This document shows positions 34,259 through 42,615 of a stretch of 64,000 nucleotides of DNA, one piece after another. Made by a program: the position numbers and the translations under genes. Positions within the stretch are counted from its first letter, which is position 1. Each line of letters starts with the position of its first letter. This DNA is from Ferrovum sp. JA12 (GTDB taxonomy: Bacteria; Pseudomonadota; Gammaproteobacteria; Burkholderiales; Ferrovaceae): the NCBI RefSeq assembly GCF_001431705.1, contig NZ_LJWX01000002.1, positions 186,001 to 250,000 of the forward strand. Reading direction: 5' to 3'. A model generated the notes under the pieces. The model worked only from the letters and a program-made list of their open reading frames with translations, was not told the DNA's origin and made no database searches.

Positions 34259-35438
34259 TATTTTTTCAATTCAAACACTTAACAAAATCTCTCATGATGG
34301 CTTAAAGCGCTTTCCTCAACCCCAATACTTAATAGGTAATGAAGTTGAGAAACCGGATGCTATCTTGGTACGCTCGCAAAATATGCATGATATGCCTATC
34401 CCAACCTCCGTGATTGCTATAGCCAGAGCTGGGGCAGGAACTAACAATATCCCTATTCCCGTTATGAGTGAGAGGGGGGTCCCCGTATTTAATGCGGCGG
34501 GTGCCAATGCTAATGCCGTGAAAGAACTGGTCTTAGCGGGGATGTTAATGGCAGCCAGAAATATTATTCCCTCCCTCCAGTTTACCGCTTCGTTAAGGGG
34601 CGATGATGCAACACTTCACCAATTGGTGGAGGAGGGAAAGAAAAGCTTTGTGGGGTCGGAACTCAAGGGGAGATCTCTGGGCGTAGTGGGTTTAGGCGCC
34701 ATAGGTCGATTGGTAGCAGATATGGCTTTAGCCTTGGGGATGAAAGTGTATGGATTTGATCCTGAAATTACGGTGGATGCTGCCTGGAGTCTGTCTGCGT
34801 CCGTTAAAAAATGTAATACCATTGAGGAGCTTTTGCGCCATTGTGATTTTGTTAGCTTACATGTACCGCTCTTACCCGCTACGAGAGGTTTGATGAATGC
34901 CCAACGACTTGCCGTCCTGAAAAAAAATGCAATTTTACTAAATTTTTCTCGGGATGCGATTGTCGATACGGAGGCTGTTATAGCGAGTCTTGATAATAAG
35001 CATTTACGTTATTATGTCTGTGATTTTCCTGAGGTGAAAATAGCAGGGCATGCACAAGTGATAGCGCTCCCTCATTTGGGCGCTTCCACTAATGAGGCAG
35101 AGGAGAACTGTGCTGTGATGGTGGTAGATCAAGTGAGAGACTACCTTGAGCATGGTAATTTAACCAATTCGGTAAACTTCCCAAATCTTTTTATGGCGAG
35201 AGAATCAAACCATCGCTTGAGTATTGCACATAATAATGTTCCCAATATGTTAGGACAAATTTCTACCACTCTTGCAAAGGCCTCAGTCAATATTCATAAC
35301 ATGATTAATAAATCCCGAGGGGACTTGGCTTATACCTTAGTAGACAATGACTCACCTATTATTGAGAAAGTAGTGAAAGAGTTAAAGACAATACCTGGTG
35401 TATTGTTAGTTCGAAATTTACCTATGTTGGATCTCTAA
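34251..35438 (+). CDS. serA: D-3-phosphoglycerate dehydrogenase
   Basis: A 395-residue dehydrogenase for the first step of serine synthesis. The NAD-binding motif is VVGLGAIGRLVADMALALG. The catalytic Arg lies in NFSRDAIVDTEAV, a Glu follows and the His is in ALPHLGASTNEAEENCA. The C-terminal ACT domain (MLGQISTTLAKASVNIHNM, then INKSRGDLAYTLVD) suggests feedback control by serine. The short loop between the substrate domains and the ACT domain matches the compact form of SerA. It overlaps serC (8 nt) and the convergent serB end (21 nt). Confidence 0.95.
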   Translation: MANIFSIQTLNKISHDGLKRFPQPQYLIGNEVEKPDAILVRSQNMHDMPIPTSVIAIARAGAGTNNIPIPVMSERGVPVFNAAGANANAVKELVLAGMLMAARNIIPSLQFTASLRGDDATLHQLVEEGKKSFVGSELKGRSLGVVGLGAIGRLVADMALALGMKVYGFDPEITVDAAWSLSASVKKCNTIEELLRHCDFVSLHVPLLPATRGLMNAQRLAVLKKNAILLNFSRDAIVDTEAVIASLDNKHLRYYVCDFPEVKIAGHAQVIALPHLGASTNEAEENCAVMVVDQVRDYLEHGNLTNSVNFPNLFMARESNHRLSIAHNNVPNMLGQISTTLAKASVNIHNMINKSRGDLAYTLVDNDSPIIEKVVKELKTIPGVLLVRNLPMLDL

Positions 35439-36260
35439 TAGAGGTATTACGCCACTTAAATCCACCCGTGTTAAGGCATGGGTGGCTTCTTTTCTAACAA
35501 TTGGCTTTGCGTGATAGGCAATACTGATATCGGCTTCCTTCATCATTAATAAATCATTTGCGCCATCGCCAATGGCAACCACTTCTTTTGGTTCTTTTTG
35601 ATTGTGTAAGTAGTAGTTGAGCCAGTAGGCTTTGGCTTTCGCATCAATGATGTCTCCGACAACTTGACCGGTTAATAAGCCATTCTTTATTTCCAAGGTA
35701 TTCGCTTTAGAGTAAGTGATATTTAGTTTTTTTTGTAGTTTTTCTGTGAAAAAGTTAAATCCCCCCGACACTAACAAAGTCTCAATACCCTGTTGATGAA
35801 AATGTGACAACATGTCTTCTCCTCCAGGAGTGATATGTAACCTTTCCTCATAGACCTGTGATAAGGTGGATTCTGGTAAACCCTTTAATAGACTCACTCG
35901 TCGTCTTAAGCTTTCTGGAAAATCTATTTCTCCACGCATAGCGCTTTCTGTGATTGCAGCTACTTGTGATTTTATACCCATAAAATCGGCAATCTCATCA
36001 ATACACTCTATAGTAATGAGTGTTGAATCCATATCCATGACTATTAAAGATACATTCGATAATTTTCTGGTATCAGGAATGCAAGCAATATCAATAAGAT
36101 GTTTTTCTGCAATAGTGAGTAAATGATTATTGATCGCTGTAGAAGATAAATAAATCAAATGTTCATTGATTTGATTTATCGGGTAATGAGGAATTAATTC
36201 ACTGATAAGGGTTTGGCTAAAGGGATGGGAAGATTGTAAAACTGTATAAAAAATTGTCAT
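35418..36260 (-). CDS. serB: Phosphoserine phosphatase
   Basis: A 280-residue HAD-superfamily phosphatase that releases serine from phosphoserine. The nucleophile motif is MDMDSTLITIECIDE, motif II is LLVSGGFNFFTEKL, and motif III/IV is VVAIGDGANDLLMMKEADIS. The N-terminal ~75 residues are the variable ACT-like part seen in proteobacterial SerB. It converges on serA, so the whole serine pathway lies within 3.1 kb. No ordinary ribosome site is seen: an 11-bp hairpin ends 8 bases before the ATG. Confidence 0.95.
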   Translation of the reverse strand: MTIFYTVLQSSHPFSQTLISELIPHYPINQINEHLIYLSSTAINNHLLTIAEKHLIDIACIPDTRKLSNVSLIVMDMDSTLITIECIDEIADFMGIKSQVAAITESAMRGEIDFPESLRRRVSLLKGLPESTLSQVYEERLHITPGGEDMLSHFHQQGIETLLVSGGFNFFTEKLQKKLNITYSKANTLEIKNGLLTGQVVGDIIDAKAKAYWLNYYLHNQKEPKEVVAIGDGANDLLMMKEADISIAYHAKPIVRKEATHALTRVDLSGVIPLLEIQHR

Positions 36261-36267
36261 AAAAACA

Positions 36268-36301
36268 CTACAATAAGGATCAGGGGAAACCCTTATTGTA
36301 G
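36268..36301 (-). terminator. 11-bp hairpin abutting the serB start codon
   Basis: CTACAATAAGG (36268-36278) and CCTTATTGTAG (36291-36301) form a perfect 11-bp stem with a 12-nt loop. On the minus strand it lies 35 bp after the stop of the small secreted-protein gene (36336) and is followed by TGTTTTT and then the serB ATG. It has the form of an intrinsic terminator for the upstream gene. Because it hides the usual ribosome-site position of serB, it may also control serB. Confidence 0.6.
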
Positions 36302-36335
36302 CAATAACTCATAATCTAAGTGGTTTGGTTTTTAC

Positions 36336-36752
36336 TTAGTTGCTTAAAAGTCTAACAGTATCGTTGTGGCGGGAGAGCGCAACGGCATAAGTATAGGCAC
36401 GATGTTGAGCCTGTAACAAACGTCTCTTCTGCTCTTCAATTCGACCTAAATCAAGAGTCCGCTGGTCTTGGTTGAGATGGACTACATCACGCTGATAAAC
36501 GGATTGTAGTAAAGAGAGTTGTTTTGACTCAAGGATGACATCTTGTATGCTTTGATTATATAAAGCGGTGTACACGTGATTGATATTATGAGGAACGGCT
36601 CCGTCTCCTGTGAGGGGCTTTATTTCGTTATATTCATCTTGAATGGCTCGTTGCTTTGCGTCAAAGTTATCAGCATGTGCCATCAATGCACCAAAACTCA
36701 TGGCAAGAAAAGCCAAGACAAGACCGCTAATACGTAATGATTGGGTTATCAT
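36336..36752 (-). CDS. Small periplasmic coiled-coil protein, unknown
   Basis: A 138-residue protein with a signal peptide (SGLVLAFLAMSFGALMAHA). The mature part is helical and charged (NQDQRTLDLGRIEEQKRRLL and QSIQDVILESKQLSLLQSVY). It has no cysteines or metal motif. I do not recognise the family. It is divergent from the DUF6502 regulator at 36867, with two palindromes in the 114-bp gap, so the two genes are probably controlled together. Confidence 0.6.
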   Translation of the reverse strand: MITQSLRISGLVLAFLAMSFGALMAHADNFDAKQRAIQDEYNEIKPLTGDGAVPHNINHVYTALYNQSIQDVILESKQLSLLQSVYQRDVVHLNQDQRTLDLGRIEEQKRRLLQAQHRAYTYAVALSRHNDTVRLLSN

Positions 36753-36801
36753 TTAATTCTCCTTAATCAGGTTGGCAGACAGTGAACTTTTAATTATTAA
36801 A

Positions 36802-36818
36802 ATGGGAAAATTTCCCAT
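36802..36818. promoter_or_regulatory. Operator-like palindrome 1 of the DUF6502 promoter
   Basis: ATGGGAAA (36802-36809) and TTTCCCAT (36811-36818) flank one base. It lies in the divergent gap in front of the DUF6502 gene. A second copy of the TGGGA/TCCCA arrangement occurs at 36840-36854. The two centres are about 37 bp apart, which fits a protein that binds twice on one DNA region. Confidence 0.5.
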
Positions 36819-36839
36819 AAGTTCATTGTACTTTACTTG

Positions 36840-36854
36840 TGGGAAAAAATCCCA
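36840..36854. promoter_or_regulatory. Operator-like palindrome 2 of the DUF6502 promoter
   Basis: TGGGA (36840-36844) and TCCCA (36850-36854) flank five A bases. It ends 12 bp before the ATG of the DUF6502 gene, where binding would block translation initiation or transcription. It repeats the core of the site at 36802-36818. Confidence 0.5.
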
Positions 36855-36866
36855 TAAAATTTACTT

Positions 36867-37796
36867 ATGGTTAGTAAAAAAATAAAACTTGATCCGCAAT
36901 TGGTATTAAAACAAACGTTGATCATTATGCAGCCTCTGATTTTGTGGCTGTTAAGGTCTGGTGTCCGCCATCCTGAATTTTCTGTGGCAATTAAACAGGT
37001 TTTTTTAGAACAAGCCTCGCAAGAATTAACACGCCTTGGCGTAAAACAAACGGATTCTGCTTTAAGTCTTTTGTCTGGTTTACATCGTAAAGATGTGCGC
37101 TCTCTTATTCCTGTCCTACAACAATTAGTTGAATCAGGGGGGGATCGACCCCGTGAACTGTTAGGTAAACCTACTCTTCCCTCACAAATTATGACTCGCT
37201 GGTTAGCCAGTGGTTGGCAGGATATACTTCCTTTAACAGGAGATAACCGCTCTTTTGAAAAGTTAGTCCGGCAAGTTTCCTCAGATGTCCATCCGCGCTC
37301 TGTAATTAATGAATTAGAACGCCTTGGGATGATTGAAGTGGACGAACAGCAAGTCCGTTTAATCCGTGATGCCTTTGTCCCTGATCCCTCTATGGTTGAA
37401 GCTGGAAATTTATTAGCGGGTAGTACAGCGGATCATCTTGCTGCTGGCGTCCATAATCTTTCTGACATGAATGATCATAAATTTCTTGAACAGAGTGTTT
37501 TTGCCGATGGGCTTACAGAGCAATCCATTATTGAATTAGAAAATCTTGCTAAAGCGCTATGGTTACAAGTGATGAGTTCTTTAATTGAAGCGGCTGTCCC
37601 TTTAAGCGATAAAGATGAGCCCAATGGAGGCGACCAAAGAATTCGTATTGGTATGTTTTGTTATAGCGAACCTATTCACTCAAACTCGAACACATTACCA
37701 AAAAAAAATAAAAACAATAATAATGAGATGATTTCCAATAAAAACAATAAATCCTCTGATCCGCAATCTGTTGCCAAACGAAATGAAACATCTTAG
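36867..37796 (+). CDS. DUF6502 family protein, likely regulator
   Basis: A 309-residue cytoplasmic protein. The N-terminal half reads like a winged or simple helix-turn-helix region (IMQPLILWLLRSGVRHPEFS, then SALSLLSGLHRKDVRSLIPV). The middle has PSQIMTRWLASGWQDILPL and INELERLGMIEVDEQQVRLI, the pattern I associate with DUF6502. The C-terminal ~40 residues are low-complexity, rich in Asn and Lys. A DNA-binding role is inferred. It is followed by a DUF5666 lipoprotein gene only 10 bp away, a pairing I recall from other betaproteobacteria. Palindromes in front suggest autoregulation. Confidence 0.7.
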   Translation: MVSKKIKLDPQLVLKQTLIIMQPLILWLLRSGVRHPEFSVAIKQVFLEQASQELTRLGVKQTDSALSLLSGLHRKDVRSLIPVLQQLVESGGDRPRELLGKPTLPSQIMTRWLASGWQDILPLTGDNRSFEKLVRQVSSDVHPRSVINELERLGMIEVDEQQVRLIRDAFVPDPSMVEAGNLLAGSTADHLAAGVHNLSDMNDHKFLEQSVFADGLTEQSIIELENLAKALWLQVMSSLIEAAVPLSDKDEPNGGDQRIRIGMFCYSEPIHSNSNTLPKKNKNNNNEMISNKNNKSSDPQSVAKRNETS

Positions 37797-37806
37797 GGAG
37801 TTCAAT

Positions 37807-39510
37807 ATGTTTTTCATTCGCTGTCTGCTTAACCGTCACGATTATTCACTTACTGCTTTATTTTTTATCTCTCTTGTATTCTTAAGTTCTTGTGGTGGGG
37901 GGGCGGCAGCAGTTGCAGGGGTGGGTAGTGGTGGGACAGGTGTTGTGATTCAAGGGTTGGTGACAGGTTTTGGTAGTGTATTCATTGACGGCACTGAGTA
38001 TCCTCTTAGTACCACCGCTAATATCAGTGAAACCTTTGATGGTTCTAGTACTTCCTCAGGGTTGTTATCATTGGGGCAGGTGGTAACCGCTACGGTGGAT
38101 AGTTCCTCTACGGTGGTCTCCGCTGAAATTACACCTGATTTACAAGGTGTCATTACTTATCAACCGACTGCTTTTACCACTGCGGTAAATGGTACATGTG
38201 CCGCCTCAACAGACTATTACCTATATGTTTTAAATCAACCAGTTAGAATTGTCACTCAAGCATGTAATACTTCCTTAGGCGTTACAACTGTTTTTAACGA
38301 ACCCTTTTCGCAATGTACCGCTAACAGTAGCTGTACATTGGGTTCTCCCAATGGATTTGTTAATAGTCTGATTACAGGTGCTGAAGTTAAAGTTCATGGT
38401 TTCTGGGTACTTAATCCTTCTACACAAAAGCCTGAGCTCATTGCTACCAGAATTGATGAGTATTACGTCCCCACCAATAGTACGGTTTATTACAACAATC
38501 CTGTTGGTGTCAATCAACCAGCCACAAATTATGAACTCAGTGGTATTGTGACCGCGGTGTCTTCCGGTACGGTTCAAATTAATGGTGGCAATGGGGTTAA
38601 CGGTGGAAATAATACAACAAATAGTTACGGTGGTTCGACGGTCTCTTCTTTGATAGTCCCTAGTACGCTGGCCAATAACCAAGTGGTTTCAATGTTTGTT
38701 CCTAGTACTAATTGGCTCAGTTATTTCCCTAGCTCTTATCTCGGTACGGCTTATTCGCCTACTACCGCTCTTGCTGTATCTAACTTAGTCATCCAGTCTG
38801 CCACCAGTTTTGCTAATGGTACCAACCCCACTGTTCAGGTAAGTGGCATTATTACCTCACTATCTGGCAATACAGCAATCATTAACGGTACTTCTGTTGT
38901 CCTTCCCTCTGGTTGTACATATTGCACTGTAGGGGATTATGTACGTCTGAAAGGAACTAATCATCAAGGTGAGCTGGATGGGGCTACCGTTGAACAGTCA
39001 TTGCCTTCAAACGAGAGCCTTGCTTCCACCGTCGTTAATTTAAATGGGATTATTGTCTTTCCTGCGCCGGTTAATGGGGTGACGACAATTGTCTTTCAGG
39101 GGGTTACCATTAATGCTTCCAATATTAATTTGACGGGATGTATTCCAGGCGCCACGCAACTCGTTCAGGTTAAAGCAAATTTTAATTCCGGCTCGTTACA
39201 AGCCAGCAGTGTAACTTGTTCAACTATTTCAAATACTGTTAGCGCTAATACTGTGGCCGATTACGTGGGGATTACCGCTAATTTCTCAAGAAACATTAAT
39301 CAATTTAACTTCTTAAGCAACAACACTAATTATATTGTTACTTACAATTCTAATACCTATATCGAAAGTGATCTCACGTCTAGTTCAAGTAATATTGAAG
39401 TTATTGGTGTTATCACTTCTCTCCCTTCGGCAAATACGCCTGGTGCCATCACTGCGACTTCCTTGAAAAGAACTGAAAACTCGGTACTGTTGAAATCGGA
39501 AAGCGATTAA
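37807..39510 (+). CDS. DUF5666-domain lipoprotein
   Basis: A 567-residue protein from the ATG at 37807, with AGGGAG at a good distance; an in-frame ATG at 37771 lies inside the upstream gene. The lipobox is LVFLSSC (Cys29), followed by a Gly/Ala-rich linker. Repeated OB-like beta units follow, beginning with IQGLVTGFGSVFIDGTEYPL and recurring as YELSGIVTAVSSGTVQI, VQVSGIITSLSGNTAII and VVNLNGIIVFPAPVNG. These match DUF5666. Each unit is a small beta barrel of unknown function. The protein should be anchored in the outer membrane. It overlaps the convergent gene by 4 nt. Confidence 0.8.
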   Translation: MFFIRCLLNRHDYSLTALFFISLVFLSSCGGGAAAVAGVGSGGTGVVIQGLVTGFGSVFIDGTEYPLSTTANISETFDGSSTSSGLLSLGQVVTATVDSSSTVVSAEITPDLQGVITYQPTAFTTAVNGTCAASTDYYLYVLNQPVRIVTQACNTSLGVTTVFNEPFSQCTANSSCTLGSPNGFVNSLITGAEVKVHGFWVLNPSTQKPELIATRIDEYYVPTNSTVYYNNPVGVNQPATNYELSGIVTAVSSGTVQINGGNGVNGGNNTTNSYGGSTVSSLIVPSTLANNQVVSMFVPSTNWLSYFPSSYLGTAYSPTTALAVSNLVIQSATSFANGTNPTVQVSGIITSLSGNTAIINGTSVVLPSGCTYCTVGDYVRLKGTNHQGELDGATVEQSLPSNESLASTVVNLNGIIVFPAPVNGVTTIVFQGVTINASNINLTGCIPGATQLVQVKANFNSGSLQASSVTCSTISNTVSANTVADYVGITANFSRNINQFNFLSNNTNYIVTYNSNTYIESDLTSSSSNIEVIGVITSLPSANTPGAITATSLKRTENSVLLKSESD

Positions 39511-40208
39511 TGTGTTGAGGCTAGAGAAAAAAGTAAAAAAAGAACTGGCTGGTGGATTAAATAAATCATTAAACTATGTTGCCCTAATACAGAGAGCGCC
39601 TTGATTTTTAGACTTTTTTTATGGTTTAAGAATGGTGCGCTGGCGACACCTATAAAATATAAGCCTAACCAAGGAAACAGAGGGGCGTAATCCTCAGTGG
39701 CCGGTTTGAGAGAGTTCAAACCAATCCAATTTAAGTAATTGGGATTCATTACAGATAACTGACACGTATTAGAGATTAACAATATCAGGGTGCCCAACAT
39801 AGCTAAACTTTTTTTGTTTTCCCTAATGGGGTAGGTCACCATTGTGGCGATTAAAAAAAAATGTATGACCCCAAAATAGATAAAACGATTGCCGAATAAG
39901 AAATAAGTGACAATAGAGATAGTCACCGCTGATAAAAAGAGTTTAGTGATTCGTTTTATAAAATGAGTATGATTATTTGGTGCGAATGAAATGCTGACCC
40001 CTGAGATAAAGACAAACCAAGCAACAATGACAGTGCGCCAAGTTGTCCAAAATGAACTCTCTAAGATATTAAACTGCGTGTAATGAAAGTAGTTCAAGTC
40101 ATAACAAAAATGGAAGACTACCATCATACAAATGGCCATACCCCTTAATTCATCAATGAAAAGTAGTCGGGCAATTTTACTGTTGTTGATGTTCGATGGA
40201 GATGCCAT
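39507..40208 (-). CDS. DUF1624 / HGSNAT-like acetyltransferase membrane protein
   Basis: A 233-residue membrane protein with about seven spans. The opening LLFIDELRGMAICMMVVFHF then CYDLNYF is the signature of the heparan-alpha-glucosaminide N-acetyltransferase catalytic domain (DUF1624). PLFPWLGLYFIGVASAPF and GQHSLMIYLIHQPVLFLLF follow as expected. It presumably acetylates a sugar or lipid across the inner membrane; the substrate is unknown. Its start overlaps the gspC end by 32 nt. Confidence 0.8.
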   Translation of the reverse strand: MASPSNINNSKIARLLFIDELRGMAICMMVVFHFCYDLNYFHYTQFNILESSFWTTWRTVIVAWFVFISGVSISFAPNNHTHFIKRITKLFLSAVTISIVTYFLFGNRFIYFGVIHFFLIATMVTYPIRENKKSLAMLGTLILLISNTCQLSVMNPNYLNWIGLNSLKPATEDYAPLFPWLGLYFIGVASAPFLNHKKSLKIKALSVLGQHSLMIYLIHQPVLFLLFSLASTH

Positions 40209-40638
40209 TGGAGAGTTTGGGTTGGGAATGAAGTGACAGAGTTTCTGAGCGACCTTGACGCTCTATAATGATATGATCGCTAGTCACTGTTTTTAGAAGA
40301 ATCCCAGCACTAATTTCGTGTCTCTCACGATAGGGTTTAGGTGGGCTGTTATTAATGCTGATGACAGCAATTCCGTGATGCTGGTCGCTGACAATGACCC
40401 CATTTAATACTAAGCTGGCGTTAAGTAAGCTTGGCCCAATGAACACATTCTTGGCATCTTGATATACGGTGTTCCCTGGCTTGTCTAAAGGATGGACAGG
40501 GATAGGTTGAGGAGGGGGGGCTAACAATAGGCTGGCCCAGTGACCTACTGTGACAGATAGAATTAGTAAGCTGATAAACCAACTAAATTGTTTGGTGAGA
40601 TCGCTTTTAGAACGTAATTGCCAATTTTTTAGCATCAT
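40177..40638 (-). CDS. gspC: GspC-like type II secretion protein (no PDZ domain)
   Basis: A 153-residue protein with a short cytoplasmic part, one membrane span (FSWFISLLILSVTVGHWASL) and a periplasmic homology region (NASLVLNGVIVSDQHHGIAV, then SINNSPPKPYRERHEI). GspC links the inner-membrane platform to the secretin. It ends soon after the homology region, so the C-terminal PDZ or coiled-coil domain of classical GspC (~280 residues) is missing. It is divergent from gspG, and all other gsp genes are on the plus strand. Confidence 0.8.
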   Translation of the reverse strand: MMLKNWQLRSKSDLTKQFSWFISLLILSVTVGHWASLLLAPPPQPIPVHPLDKPGNTVYQDAKNVFIGPSLLNASLVLNGVIVSDQHHGIAVISINNSPPKPYRERHEISAGILLKTVTSDHIIIERQGRSETLSLHSQPKLSNGISIEHQQQ

Positions 40639-40685
40639 AATAACTCAAAGAAATGGCTATAATTAACAGGAATAAAGGTAAAATA

Positions 40686-41147
40686 ATGACATTTAGAGTC
40701 TATTGTATGGAACGACATCACACTAAGCAACCCGCCTCTTGTCATCAATCAGGCTTTTCTTTGATTGAAATTATGGTGGTCATGATTATCATTGGTATTC
40801 TTGCTGCCTTAATTATTCCCCGTGTCATGGATCGTCCTGATCAAGCAAGGCAAATTGCTGCAAAGCAAGATATTGCTACGGTTGTGCAAGCATTAAAGCT
40901 TTACCGTCTTGACAATGGCCGCTACCCCACTACTGAGCAGGGGTTAATAGCACTCGTGAAGCTACCAAGCCTTGAACCTGTTCCAAATAACTGGAAGTCC
41001 TACTTGGACACTATGCCTAAAGACCCATGGGGTAATCCCTATCAATACCTGAATCCTGGCCAGCATGGCGAAATCGATGTGTGGAGTTCTGGTGCTGATG
41101 GTAAAACTGGCGGTGAAGGAAATGATGCAGATATCGGTAATTGGTAA
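40686..41147 (+). CDS. gspG: Major pseudopilin GspG
   Basis: A 153-residue prepilin from the ATG at 40686, with AAAGGT upstream; an in-frame ATG at 40653 is possible. The cleavage site is SG-FSLIEIMVVMIIIGILAA, with Glu at position +5. The globular domain has ALKLYRLDNGRYPTTEQGL, PKDPWGNPYQYLNPG and a calcium-binding-like end WSSGADGKTGGEGNDADIGN. GspG builds the periplasmic pseudopilus of the type II secretion system. It is the first gene of the gspGHIJKLMNDEF message. Confidence 0.96.
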   Translation: MTFRVYCMERHHTKQPASCHQSGFSLIEIMVVMIIIGILAALIIPRVMDRPDQARQIAAKQDIATVVQALKLYRLDNGRYPTTEQGLIALVKLPSLEPVPNNWKSYLDTMPKDPWGNPYQYLNPGQHGEIDVWSSGADGKTGGEGNDADIGNW

Positions 41148-41601
41148 CAATAACTCTGGTTTTAGTTTGATTGAGTTGTTGGTTGTACTGGTTATTATGG
41201 GTGTTTCCTTTGCTATGGTTACCTTATCGATTCATGTGGCTGATCCATCAACACTTGAAGGAGATGCCAAACGACTGGTGGCAACCATTAACCAAGCTCA
41301 TGATCTCGAGGATTTGTCAGGCTCTCCCATATGGATGACAATTAATTGTGAGCAATGGCGTTTTTTTGATACCAGTTCGGGTACACAGCAACCCATGAAT
41401 AAAGAGGAGGTGGCTGGAGGAGAGTTTAAATCTCAATTAAAGAGTATTACCATTAATGAGACAGAGATGGGTTGTACTCAGGAAGGTTCATTAAAATTAG
41501 TGATTAATGATGATCCGTCGCCTACTAAATTAATATTAACTACAGACAAGCAATCCTTAATAATTGCTTCCGACTCCTTAGATCGCTTTAGTATTCAATG
41601 A
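41125..41601 (+). CDS. gspH: Minor pseudopilin GspH
   Basis: A 158-residue protein if started at the ATG at 41125, four bases after AAGGA. The leader is short (MQISVIGNNNSG) and cleavage is before FSLIELLVVLVIMG. The globular part is typical of GspH, with two late beta strands (SLKLVINDDPSPTKLILTT). It overlaps gspG by 23 nt. GspH sits at the pseudopilus tip region with GspI, J and K. Confidence 0.85.
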   Translation: MQISVIGNNNSGFSLIELLVVLVIMGVSFAMVTLSIHVADPSTLEGDAKRLVATINQAHDLEDLSGSPIWMTINCEQWRFFDTSSGTQQPMNKEEVAGGEFKSQLKSITINETEMGCTQEGSLKLVINDDPSPTKLILTTDKQSLIIASDSLDRFSIQ

Positions 41602-41978
41602 CCATGAGTAAGAGAGGCTTTACCCTCATTGAAGTATTAATCGCTCTGTTTGTGGTAGCCATCACTTTGGCTGCATCAATGCGTGCACTGAGCGTGGTCA
41701 CTCGGGTAGGAGGAGATTTGCCACCAAGGTTTGCAGCGCAACTCAGTGCTGATAATGTTCTAGCTAATGCCAACTTGAATGATCAATGGCCAGGGATCGG
41801 AGTCTATAAAACCGATTGTTCCCAAGGAGATTGGCTCCTGCGTTGCCAATTAACCGTCAGTGCTACGCCCAACCCCTCTATTCGACGTCTTGAGGTGGTG
41901 GTTGTCCAAGATCATGACAATACTGTTTTGGCTACCGTTGTCACGCTAATGGCTAATAGAGGTGGTCATGTTCTCTAA
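41598..41978 (+). CDS. gspI: Minor pseudopilin GspI
   Basis: A 126-residue prepilin. The leader MTMSKRG is followed by FTLIEVLIALFVVAITLAA and the GspI-type segment LSADNVLANANLNDQWPGIG. The short C-terminal domain is normal for GspI. The ATG overlaps the gspH stop (ATGA). GspI nucleates the tip complex of the pseudopilus. Confidence 0.93.
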   Translation: MTMSKRGFTLIEVLIALFVVAITLAASMRALSVVTRVGGDLPPRFAAQLSADNVLANANLNDQWPGIGVYKTDCSQGDWLLRCQLTVSATPNPSIRRLEVVVVQDHDNTVLATVVTLMANRGGHVL

Positions 41979-42612
41979 AGCCCATGGATTCACATTAATT
42001 GAAGTCATGGTAGCACTCCTTCTAATGGCTATTCTCTCCGTATTATCTTGGCGGGCCCTAGATGCCATGAGTAGAACCAGAGATACGCTAAATAGCCATG
42101 GTCAGCAGGATGATCAATTAAAGGCTTTATTTAACCTTTGGGAAAAAGATTGCCATCAGTTGGTGATGGGGGCAGATGGGGTACTTACTGTTCCCGTTTA
42201 TATGGATAGTAGTGAGACGGTTCTTCTCAAAGAAAAAACCCTGGCTAATGGAGTTCATCGTCCTATAGTGGTGATTTATGAGTTAGAGAATAATCAATTA
42301 ATTCGATTAGAAAGTCGTGGCTTAAATACTCGTCAAGAGTTGATGCGTGTCTGGAGTAATGCCTTAAATCATCATTTAACAACAGATTTAGGATTATTGA
42401 ATAGGGAAGTACTCTTAGAATCCGTTGATGCCTTGTCATCGAGTACTTTTTTTGATGGTATGGGTTGGGTGAATAACAGTAATCAATTCAATGCAGCCAT
42501 AACCTCTCAGAAGCACCCGCGGGAAGTTATCCTACGTGCTTTAGAGCTTTCTGTCTTATTGACGCATCAATCTGAGCCCTTTCATAAAATCGCCTTGACA
42601 GGAGTGGATTAA
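41968..42612 (+). CDS. gspJ: Minor pseudopilin GspJ
   Basis: A 214-residue prepilin from the ATG at 41968, with GAGG upstream; a GTG at 41962 is in frame. The leader MFSKAHG precedes FTLIEVMVALLLMAILSVLS, then WRALDAMSRTRDTL and FNLWEKDCHQL, as in GspJ. It overlaps the gspI end by 11 nt. Confidence 0.92.
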   Translation: MFSKAHGFTLIEVMVALLLMAILSVLSWRALDAMSRTRDTLNSHGQQDDQLKALFNLWEKDCHQLVMGADGVLTVPVYMDSSETVLLKEKTLANGVHRPIVVIYELENNQLIRLESRGLNTRQELMRVWSNALNHHLTTDLGLLNREVLLESVDALSSSTFFDGMGWVNNSNQFNAAITSQKHPREVILRALELSVLLTHQSEPFHKIALTGVD

Positions 42613-42615
42613 GAC

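Noticed and set aside
33176..36260. serC-serA-serB cluster as a novel system
   Set aside because: It is the ordinary complete phosphorylated serine pathway; only the serB hairpin is odd.
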